DNA of 64,000 nucleotides from the NCBI GenBank assembly GCA_944989445.1, contig CALYLW010000059.1, positions 992,001-1,056,000 on the forward strand, written 5' to 3'. Shown here in pieces: positions 56,553 through 64,000 of the stretch. The stretch comes from Ampullaceana balthica (taxonomy: Eukaryota > Mollusca > Gastropoda > Lymnaeidae). A model generated the notes under the pieces. That model was not told where the DNA came from. It did not search any database and saw nothing but the letters and a program-made list of their open reading frames with translations. Numbering within the stretch: the first letter of the stretch is position 1; each line of letters starts with the position of its first letter. Made by a program: the position numbers and the translations under genes.

Positions 56553-58500
56553 TCAACTCAGCGTGACGTACGCTTGACCCTTTTCAAATACCTTAGGTCC
56601 CAAGTTGACGACTGCTCGACCGACCGTTGAATCTTGCATTTTGTGTACAGTCACTGCCCAACATAGTATAAGCGGAAGCATTCGCCTTTCTGCTGTGCCT
56701 GCCGATGGAAATTCGTCAGTTCTTGGCTCGATGATGTTTTCGCTGATCTCAACGAAATTGATTTTGACATTTGGCAAATCTGTGCATACATTTGTGCTCG
56801 ACGAAACAGTGGCCAGATAATACCAACTACTTCACCCATCGCACCATTAACAAGGCCCTTGCTTGTATCGATGATATATCGGAGCATCACCTTGGCACCG
56901 ACAAAAAGCGTTATTGTCTTTGGCAGCCCATCAGTCTTGTTGATGTCTTCCGGAATGAGCCTCTCTATGCTGATGGTAATGATATCTTTTATCACATCTG
57001 AGATTCGGTCAGCTGCTCGATGATCTACCATATCTTGTTGGTGGTGGTGACGAAGAGTTTCATGATTATGTTCATCGATCATTGCATTGGTGGGATGATG
57101 GAGAGTGCTTTTCCAACTCCGAAATCATCACAAAGATTTTTATGGACTTTCCCGAGTAAAATTTAAATGTGTTCCGTTTTCAACTCTCCGATTCGCAAGT
57201 CATTGAGTAAATCGATGAAAGTTGTGGCTCCCCGCTGTCGCATGTTCTTATTTAGTTCACAGAAAGACAAAGTACGCCAAAGATGAGAAGCTGGCTCCAA
57301 GCTCTTTGGTTGTTGGAACACAGCGTTTCCTTAAACAGATGGTAGCTGCATCAAGTCACCAAACAATAAAATATTCATTCCTCCAAAAAATTCGCTGCTA
57401 TCTGTAAGTGTAAGTTGTTGTAGGTGGGAGTTTAAATGTTCCAGCATTTCGTACGGAATCATAGTAATTTCGTCGATGATGAGGAATTGAGTTTGTCGCC
57501 ATCACTATCGCAAAGATCTCAAATAGATTCCAGTTAGTTTTTGAAGTCTTGTGAGCTTGCCATCACGTGGACTGGTAATTTGAACATCGAGTGAAGCGTT
57601 AGACCACAGATCAACTTTGCTGCGACACCAGTAAGAGCACTTACTTTTAACTGAATTCATCTCTCCACCATAGCAGCGACGAATCTGCTCCTTGTTAAGA
57701 TTAAGTGTGAACGTTTTTCCAGTTCGAGCGCCGCTAGTGATAAACATTCCAACTTGATCTGCTGTTCTTTTCACCTGTCCTTCGATACTTTACGTGAATA
57801 AATTGAAAAGATCTCTTTGGCCATCATTAATCATATATAAAGAACCTTTGAAATCACCATTGCTGGGTCTAACGTCATCCGCATCATAAACGTTATCACC
57901 CAATTCAAATTCATCGTTGCGTTTGCCTGATTAACTGCATTATCCAATTGTCGATCTCGTACTCGGTGAATTTCCATGTATGTGCTTGTAGCTACGAGTT
58001 GAACTTCTCTCGCTAAGAACGTATCTTTTGATGAATCGTATTCTCTTAGCAATTCAACATCATCACGAAACGGCACACGGAGCAAGAAGACTGTATTAGT
58101 AGTTTTCTGGATCATTTGTTACTCGGAAATTTGGTACTCGAATGACGGCAGGTCGGCTTCTTATTTTCATTTTTGTTCCATTTAACAGAGTCAGAAAACT
58201 TATTTGAGGAACATTTAATATGTCGTCGTAAGCTTCTTGATCCCCAGCGTCTTCATCCTCGACAGTTGTTCTAAAATGAGGTTGTTCAAAGAACATAGCT
58301 AACTCAATCAGTGACATGTTCTCAAATTCATAAGTCATATGTGCATATGGTCGATTCGTGTATCGCTCAAATATGTTAGTACAATAGCCAGCAGCATCGT
58401 CATTTTCGAAGCGTTGTGAGATTTCACAGACTTTCCCCTTAGAATTCACGGTCACTGCAGCTCCTGTATCCATTATGAATTCCGTTTCGAAACCACACAC
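56553..58500 (-). pseudogene. Helitron Pif1-like helicase (copy F), fragmented
   Basis: Successive minus-strand frames from 58500 give YCTNIFERYTNRPYAHMTYE, the REP-helicase linker; RPAVIRVPNFRVTNDPENY; then LLRVPFRDDVELLREYDSS (58096 region); MFITSGARTGKTFTLN near 57760, a Walker A with GARTGKT; and [51 protein letters not shown] and [20 protein letters not shown] (motif VI) to QAYVTLS at 56555. Order and spacing follow a complete helicase, except that 57100-57500 has lost reading frame (Walker B region). At least five frame breaks. No REP HUH motif is seen upstream. Confidence 0.85.
57095..57200. repeat. About 100-bp block, also at 60025-60130
   Basis: Shares GCTTTTCCAACTC, ATCATCACAAAGATTT and TCAACTCTCCGATTCGCA with 60025-60130, same orientation, roughly 85-90% alike by eye. 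Here it lies within the helicase relic; there it abuts the LINE endonuclease ORF. Confidence 0.85.
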
Positions 58501-58909
58501 ACACTGACTGGTACATCCACTGAACTTGAAAGAGCATCATTCACCTTCCCTAAAATACGATTCAGCCCTTCTCAATATTTAGAATTATTGGTCTCCTCAC
58601 TAAAGGCTTCCACTAGTCTTTTCCCATTCGTCTAATGGTTTATGTGAGAGGTCAATCAGAATACGGAAATTGTATGGGTTCCTCGGTGACGACAGTTGTG
58701 TCCGTAGGGCTATTTGCTAAAGCAGTGGAACATTGAGCTGACCCATCAGGCTCCGGATTCCGTACACTTGAGCCAATTTTTATTTTTTAATAAAAATAAA
58801 TGTGTTTTTTAATCATAAAATTCCAAAGCAAAAAATTGAAACATAATCATTTAACACCAGTAGCATATGTACAATACGTTTTAATTGACAATATACTTGA
58901 TATTATTAC
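58501..58909. other. No gene recognised
   Basis: Likely Helitron and LINE leader debris; no coding frame supported. Confidence 0.4.
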
Positions 58910-59092
58910 ACGGATACCAACAGACCCCAACCGAGAACTGCCCTGGTGGGCCACGAACTTTCAAGATACAATTTCGACATTGCCGCTCTTAGCGAGACCC
59001 GTCTACCAGGAGAGGGCGAACTAAGTGAAATATGCTCAGGCTATATCTTCTTCTGGAGAGGCAGAGGGAGTGAGGAACGTATTTGACCTGTG
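58910..59092 (+). pseudogene. LINE endonuclease N-terminal fragment (inverted piece)
   Basis: A + strand frame, too short for most ORF callers, reads PRTALVGHELSRYNFDIAAL then SETRLPGEGELSEI and GYIFFWRGRGSEERI before TGA at 59090. This is the start of an AP-type LINE endonuclease (RRTALVxxELxxYxIDIxALSETR...). Its continuation in other elements begins with a GVGFAIKTS-like segment, which here is found on the opposite strand at 60017. So the N-terminal piece is inverted relative to the rest. Confidence 0.7.
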
Positions 59093-60060
59093 CTATAGGA
59101 CGCCACGTGTGTCCTCGGGTGGCTTATTAACGCTATTCTAGCACGAAATTGGCGTCCAAATGTAGGACAAGATGTGGATGGGATCCCTTCAGTAGGGATT
59201 TGGATAGGGTTCTTCCTGGCTTTATGTTTTGTCTTGGCAGCCTGTTGTATATTAGCCTCATAGACAGCCGTGTCATTCCATATAGAGCGCCCGTGGGCTC
59301 GGTTTCTGACTGCTACTTCCCAGGAGTCATGTCTAATATCAAAGGCCTTTAGAGCAGTTTTAAGTGCATCCTTGTATTGCTTGCCCTGCAGTAAGCTCAC
59401 CATAGAAGAGCCTCTTGTGATGTTTAGTCGTTTTAGAGTTGTCATCCCCCGTGGCCGTCTTTTGGGCTGAATGCGAATATTAAGTTTGGAGATGATGAGA
59501 CGATGGTCTGTCCAGCATTCGGCACCGCAGAGAGATTTGTAACAAGAACGTCTTTTCTATCGTTCTTCCTTGTAATGACGTAGTCTATTAGATGCCAGTG
59601 CTTGGAGCGAGGGTGCATCCACGAGGTCCTGTTTCTTGTGGGAAGACTGAATACTGTGTTTGTAATCAACAAATCATGTTCGACACACGTCTGAAGCAAT
59701 AGGAGACCATTGCTATTACACCGGCCCATTCCAAGCTTTCCTATCACACCATCCCAAAGAGTGTCGTCGCAGCCCACTCTTGCATTAAAGTCACCAAGTA
59801 TGACAAGCTTACCAGTAGAAGGAATGTTTGCGATGATAGAATGAAGGTCCTCGTAAAACCTGAATTTCACTTCATCAGGGTTAGCCATTGTTGGGGCATA
59901 GCAGCTGATGATGTTAATATATGTCTTCCGGGCCAACAGAGGCAGTCTCATCGTCATGAGTTTTTCATTAATGCCCTTTGGAGGACCAGCCAGTTTGCAA
60001 ACTAATGATGTCTTCATGGTGGGATCGATGCGGAGGGCTTTTCCAACTCTGAATTCATCA
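59041..60060 (-). pseudogene. LINE endonuclease joined to LINE C-terminus, reverse transcriptase deleted
   Basis: Minus strand from about 60017: MKTSLVCKLAGPPKGINEKL, NIISCYAPTMANPDEVKF, LVILGDFNARVGCDD, TSWMHPRSKHWHLIDYVITR - endonuclease motifs of a jockey/CR1-like LINE. After PKRRPRGMTTLKRLN the sequence jumps (frameshift near 59445) to KDALKTALKAFDIRHDSWEV and then SCPTFGRQFRARIALISHPR, the C-terminal zinc-finger-like end that normally lies beyond the reverse transcriptase. The entire RT domain is missing, a clean internal deletion. Cysteine two of the finger is altered (CPTF). Confidence 0.85.
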
Positions 60061-60130
60061 CAAAGATTTGTATCGACTTTCCCGATTAAATTTCAAATGT
60101 GTTCCGTCTTCAACTCTCCGATTCGCAGTC
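60025..60130. repeat. Second copy of the 100-bp block of 57095-57200
   Basis: See 57095-57200. On the minus strand it is read as DEFRVGKALRIDPT directly upstream of the LINE endonuclease frame, so either the LINE inserted into a duplicated Helitron piece or the block is an independent repeat. Confidence 0.8.
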
Positions 60131-60269
60131 AAGGATGGTTTTGAATCTGGACTAGTTGGTGTCCTTTACTTGTGGCGCACTAGGTAGGAACGTTATCTGT
60201 TGGGTTCTTGATGATTTAAATGCAAATAAGATAACGAACTTAACTTTGACCGGGTAAAAATAGCAGTAA

Positions 60270-60800
60270 GCTGTGGTTATTCTTGAAGACTTTACAATCT
60301 ATTTACAAGATCAACAGTTTCTTCTATTAAGGCCCTGGTCTTTTTCTTATCACCCCACACGTTCTGTGCTAGCTGTTTAGCGCTATCCAGCTTTCTTAAA
60401 ATGCATGCTTTGTCAGCAACCGGCTTGGGGATCCGTTTCAAGTTGAACAGGAATAGCCTGTTGAGCCTCTTCTACTTGCTTCCACATTTTCTTAGGTTAA
60501 ACCCAGAGTTAACCACTGCAGTGAAATAGGCTTTAAACTTTGACCTTGTGGCTCCAAATCTTTTTTGAAGCTGATTCTTGAGATCAGCATATGCTGCTTT
60601 ACGGTCATGGTGATATTGATAGAATTTGGCCAGAATATACCCATCTGTGAAACGAGCATCTTTATTATAATTCTTCAGACAATAGTCTTTTAACTCTTTG
60701 GCGTCAAATCCTTTTTAGGAGTACTGTTAGTGTTGGATTCAGATTCATCAGATCCAGTAAAATTCCTCCTCGGAGCCGATTGTGTCATCAAACCTAGTGG
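60270..60800 (-). pseudogene. Unrecognised broken ORF
   Basis: Minus-strand frames give PRRNFTGSDESESNTNSTPK, then after a frameshift FDAKELKDYCLKNYNKDARF, TDGYILAKFYQYHHDRKAAY, LKNQLQKRFGATRSKFKAYF and NSGFNLRKCGSK-stop; after another shift KRLNRLFLFNLKRIPKPV and RALIEETVDLVNRL-stop. The codon-level coherence across 450 bp shows a former protein-coding gene, rich in K/R and aromatic residues. I do not recognise it. Adjacent debris suggests it belongs to a mobile element. Confidence 0.4.
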
Positions 60801-61380
60801 TCATGAAATTTGATTATGAGAACTAATGTTTAGTATTAGCATAATTAAAATACAGCTTTAGTCGTAACTGTAAGCACATAGTACAACTTTAGGACTAGTC
60901 GTAGCTGTAGACACTTCGTTACTTAAACCATTCAATGGGCTCTATACAACTATTATTTTTAATTCTTTTAAATTGTTTTGAAATTTTCATGCAAGTGCCT
61001 AAACAAAGGCACCCTTGGTAAATTTAGTATATAGATTTAATACTAAAAAATATACTCAGTCTCTAATACGACTAATTGCATCTAGAACATTTTAATTTTT
61101 ATAGGGGACTGGACGGATGCGTCCAAATGCATCCATTTGGTACGCTGGCTAATGACTTTTCAGCCCATGCACCTTTTTTAAAAAAAAATGGTATTTTCGA
61201 CGCCATCTTTGTTGTAACATGTGACAAAGATGACGGAAAAAAATATTGAATAAAATGATTAAAAATGGAGATCTGTCGAGAAAAAATGAAGAAATAAAAG
61301 AGTAAAAAAATGGAAATCAACCGAATGAAAGCCCGACAACGAAAATTAGCATTGTCACTCACAGCCTATACTCGCTCACC
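60801..61380. other. No gene recognised
   Basis: AT-rich; a short dyad GGATGCGTCCAAATGCATCC at 61114. Short minus-strand frame at 61099-61362 has no supporting feature. Confidence 0.45.
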
Positions 61381-61382
61381 TC

Positions 61383-62200
61383 GGAAATGGGGAGGATAAA
61401 CCCTCTTATTCACGTTAAGAAAATCTTTCATGGCATCTTTATTGGCACAAGATCGCCGCCACATAAATTCGTATAAGTAAGAATAAAACTGGACCTCCCC
61501 GCCACAGTTTGTCGATGCCAATGACCTCTTTATTGACCCCCAGGTGCCTCTATCGTGATTGTGTGCGGGCCTGTCTCAGGGTGTTGGAACGAGAGGCTGT
61601 GGTTCACAGTCAGGTGGTGGAACTCTGCGTCCTCCAAGCAGTCACAGGCCGTCTAACAATCTGAAATGATTGTTGTTCCAGGCTCTATGAACTCTTTAAT
61701 GACTGCTAGTAGGACGTCCTTGCCTCTATTCTCAACAACTCTTAAAAAGGATTTGTTGGATCCTCGTTCGACCCCACCAAAGACCCATTTTCCATCTACG
61801 CGCTTTCCTCTATTAAATTTACGATTACCAAATTTGGATTCGTCGATTTCAAGAATCTTACCACCTCCATCTAAACGCTTACTCCCAGTTACGCACGCTT
61901 CCACGCAGATCTCGAAGCGAACGCCACACCAGTCAGTCACAGTCACTTTACTAACCCCTAATTCGGTTACAATACTGTTCAGAGGTATCTTTTGAACCCA
62001 AAAGTGTGTCAGTAAAAGAATGTCTGTCAACGTCAATCGACTTAAATAAAAAAAAAGAGAACCCTTAAACTACGCGAAATACATCCGTGGCGTTTGTCGC
62101 GACATCTCCAGACATAACCGTCAGAAACATCTCCTCTTACAACTCACGTTCATATCTTTCTGACACGTAGGACATTCATGCCGCGTTCTGGGACGTGCAA
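61383..62200 (-). pseudogene. Merlin (IS1016/ISXO2-like) transposase, inactivated
   Basis: From 62185 the minus strand reads HECPTCQKDMNV and DGYVWRCRDKRHGC (N-terminal zinc finger), LTLTDILLLTHFWVQ, VTVTDWCGVRFEIC, ILEIDESKFGNRKFNRGKRV (first catalytic Asp), KWVFGGVERGSNKSF and EPGTTIISDC (second Asp). A stop follows where relatives read tryptophan (SDCW), then shifted frames give HHLTVNHSL-like and NCGGEVQFYSYLYEFMWRR, the C-terminal end, to VYPPHF at about 61385. The order is that of DDE transposases of the ISXO2/IS1595 type found in Merlin elements. Terminal repeats were not found. Confidence 0.85.
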
Positions 62201-62239
62201 ATGCGGCGTTTAATACTCAATCAGTTATTTGAAGCCATT

Positions 62240-62690
62240 TAAGCTTAATTGAAGATTACGGCATCCTTGATTTGAAACCTTTTAAGCTTCATCCACGATT
62301 ACGAATTTTCAATTAAGTCGAACATTGGTACATGCATTATTACCACCAATTAATGAAAGGTTGATTTTTTAAAATATTAATTCTGCTTAAATGCTAAAAA
62401 TTATATAAAAAAAATTAAGCATTACAATTTAACTATTTAAAAATGTGAAAAACATTTATTTTTCATGAAACCCATTAAGCAAATTTTATTATTGGATAAA
62501 AGGAAAGATTAAAGATCAACATAAATCGTATTTACAATTTAATTAACACGTTTTAAGAAATCAAATTAACGTTTTCATTAATGTCACGTGAGAACTATTG
62601 CCAGATCTGATATTTAAAAAAGTGTTCTAATTTATTCTAAAACACATAAAAATATAACGTCAAAATACAATCAAACAATACCAAGTGAGT
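62240..62690. repeat. Second copy of the 47755-48230 repeat
   Basis: See 47755-48230; same orientation, with scattered indels. Ends near a (GT)n run at 62690. Confidence 0.85.
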
Positions 62691-62951
62691 GTGTGTGTGT
62701 TGTAACGATCCCGACTTTTCAATATCTTATATATTTTTAACAAACAAAATAAGCGAGTTCTTTGAGTCTAAAAGAAAAACCAGTGACAACGTGTAACTTT
62801 GTTAACCATATCGTTACTCAGATCTTGTATTTGGCGTATAAATACGGCAATGCACTTTACGGCCTTTACATTTTCATTTTATTTAAAGTAATTTTAAATA
62901 GTTTCCATGGATATTTTCCTCTAGTAGAAGCGAAGCTTATTTTGACAAACT
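62691..62951. other. No gene recognised
   Basis: Short AT-rich spacer; the + strand frame 62762-63037 has no recognisable feature. Confidence 0.4.
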
Positions 62952-63074
62952 TCATTTGCAGTAATAAAAAAATGGCTGGCTCCATTGTAGTTCAAAACGC
63001 ATCAAATCTTGAAAACCAAACACAAACCAATCCTTAGTATAAAAAACCAAATAAGGGATGTTATATATCGATAT

Positions 63075-63160
63075 TCGATATATAAAATTAAATTTAGAAT
63101 TACGACTTACGTAAATACTATTTTCATGCGCGCTCACACAAAGCGGCGACATCCAATTTG
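63075..63160. repeat. Helentron-type block, also at 40490-40553
   Basis: ATATAAAATTAAATTTAGAA and GCGCTCACACAAAGCGG match 40490-40553 in the same orientation. Confidence 0.75.
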
Positions 63161-63780
63161 TCACTTGACAGCAAATGTTGGGTCTATTGTCTAGCTCAAT
63201 CATCATATGAAGCAGAGCCCGGAAGCTGGAGGGCAAGGTGGCAACAGCCCCTTTCTTAACCACTATTTGTATGCATTTTAAACTCAATGCTTCAAACATT
63301 AACAATTCCCCAGCCGCCACTGACAAAGGTGTTTGAACCTTTGCATTGCTAGACATGCTTACTATATTTATATCTGCCCTTAATGCTATCAGACTCAATC
63401 AGAGCATTAATATTCTTGAAATCACACCTATTATAGAGTAGAGCTGGCCAAAATTAAAGGGGTATTGCCATAGGTGTTTTCTTGGTTAACATATTCCTTG
63501 CTAAAAGCAAGTGAAATTATGACATCAGAAGAAAAAATCTGGAAATTGCATCGCTCTTAAAATTGTATTGTTAACCCATTTTGTCTTTAACATTAACATC
63601 TGCACCAGCTTTCTGCAATAAAGATAACATTCAGCAGCAACCAAGCAAGCTGTCTGGCCACTTTCACACTTGGCGTTGACATCTGATATAACCGCATTTT
63701 AGCAACATAAATGCTTCCATATATAACTGTTTTAATGAGAAAAGAACTATCAATCACATCTATTGTAGCACAATCCTCAT
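63160..63780 (-). pseudogene. Ankyrin-repeat-like coding fragment
   Basis: Minus-strand frames show ankyrin consensus pieces: SDVNAKCESGQTACLVAAEC near 63690-63630, KAGADVNVKD-like in a neighbouring frame at about 63610, and RADINIV...TPLSVAAG then LKCIQIVVKKGA at 63380-63240 (compare GADVN...GxTPLHxAAxxGxxxIVxxLLxxGA). Two or three frameshifts separate the repeats. It is bracketed by Helentron sequence (63075) and the Helitron leader repeat (63780), so it may be captured host sequence. No start or stop can be assigned. Confidence 0.55.
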
Positions 63781-64000
63781 CTAATTTCGTTAGTAATTGT
63801 AAGTCTTGGTGAGCTAAAATGACTTTCGGCATCTTTCAAGCGTTGTAGGCCTACAACCAGTTACATCAATAACTTCGAAGCCTGATTTTGAGAGTTTAAA
63901 CTTTCAATAAGTGTCCCCTACTCAAATCGTAACCCGTTAATCTAAGACGTTTAAGCGGCATGGGAGGTTGTCCAAAGGTGTAAAAGATTTGTATATTTTG
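63780..64000. repeat. Helitron leader repeat, second copy, cut by window end
   Basis: Near-copy of 43441-43660, same orientation. Includes a MPKVI start codon (63832) on the minus strand; a one-base difference shifts the frame after residue 5 relative to the other copy. Confidence 0.9.

Noticed and set aside
1..64000. tRNA, rRNA or other structured RNA genes
   Set aside because: I looked for cloverleaf-type A/B boxes and conserved rRNA strings and saw none that I could support; a covariance-model scan would be decisive.

Overview
This is animal nuclear DNA with no dense gene content. It is AT-rich, has spliced-exon architecture, and carries RTE LINEs, a tRNA-Pro-primed LTR element, hAT, Kolobok, Merlin and Helitron/Helentron transposons. 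The mix (RTE plus Helentron plus Kolobok/Merlin, no vertebrate-type SINEs) suggests an invertebrate, most plausibly a mollusc. That assignment is inference, not something the sequence proves.

Region 1 (1-13.7 kb) is the only stretch that looks like host gene. It holds two homologous last exons on the + strand (1314-1433 and 4902-5102), each with its own acceptor and stop codon, which I read as alternative 3' ends of one gene whose upstream exons lie left of the window. They are followed by about 8.3 kb of non-coding sequence ending at a good AATAAA signal (13404), with three MITEs and two minisatellites in the same 13.7 kb.

Region 2 (13.7-22.3 kb) is a five-level nest: an outer GGGGCCGTCC-type terminal-inverted-repeat element, a Helentron-like fragment, a second GGGGCCGTCC element, a 6.2-kb hAT transposon with a perfect 8-bp target duplication, and inside that an RTE LINE fragment plus three tandem Helentron-like units. 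A sister of the second GGGGCCGTCC element at 26130-27690 retains the empty hAT site.

Region 3 (22.9-33.5 kb) holds a nearly intact Kolobok transposon (TTAA duplications, 571-codon transposase ORF with an N-terminal frameshift), the sister element, a hAT relic, and a full-length but inactivated RTE LINE with an 11-bp target duplication.

Region 4 (33.5-48.3 kb) starts with unannotatable sequence, an unrecognised 230-codon ORF interrupted by a perfect 60-bp palindrome, and then a graveyard of at least four or five minus-strand Helitron/Helentron protein fragments. One helicase relic is split by a 2.5-kb hAT (perfect 8-bp duplication) that itself carries two MITEs.

Region 5 (48.2-55.1 kb) is the most unusual unit: a minus-strand LTR retrotransposon (TG...CA LTRs, 5-bp duplication CTCCA, tRNA-Pro primer site, polypurine tract) with no visible gag protease, reverse transcriptase or integrase. 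Its interior has a 62-bp minisatellite leader and about 1.8 kb of highly charged coiled-coil coding sequence. Its 3' LTR is interrupted by another hAT, and the whole element appears to sit in the leader of a second tRNA-Pro LTR element.

Region 6 (55-64 kb) contains a decayed Helitron helicase, a rearranged LINE lacking its reverse transcriptase, an unrecognised broken ORF, a Merlin transposase pseudogene, and ankyrin-repeat-like coding sequence bracketed by Helitron/Helentron-derived sequence.

Almost every coding region is damaged. The functional candidates are the two host exons, possibly the Kolobok transposase and the LTR-element coiled-coil ORF.
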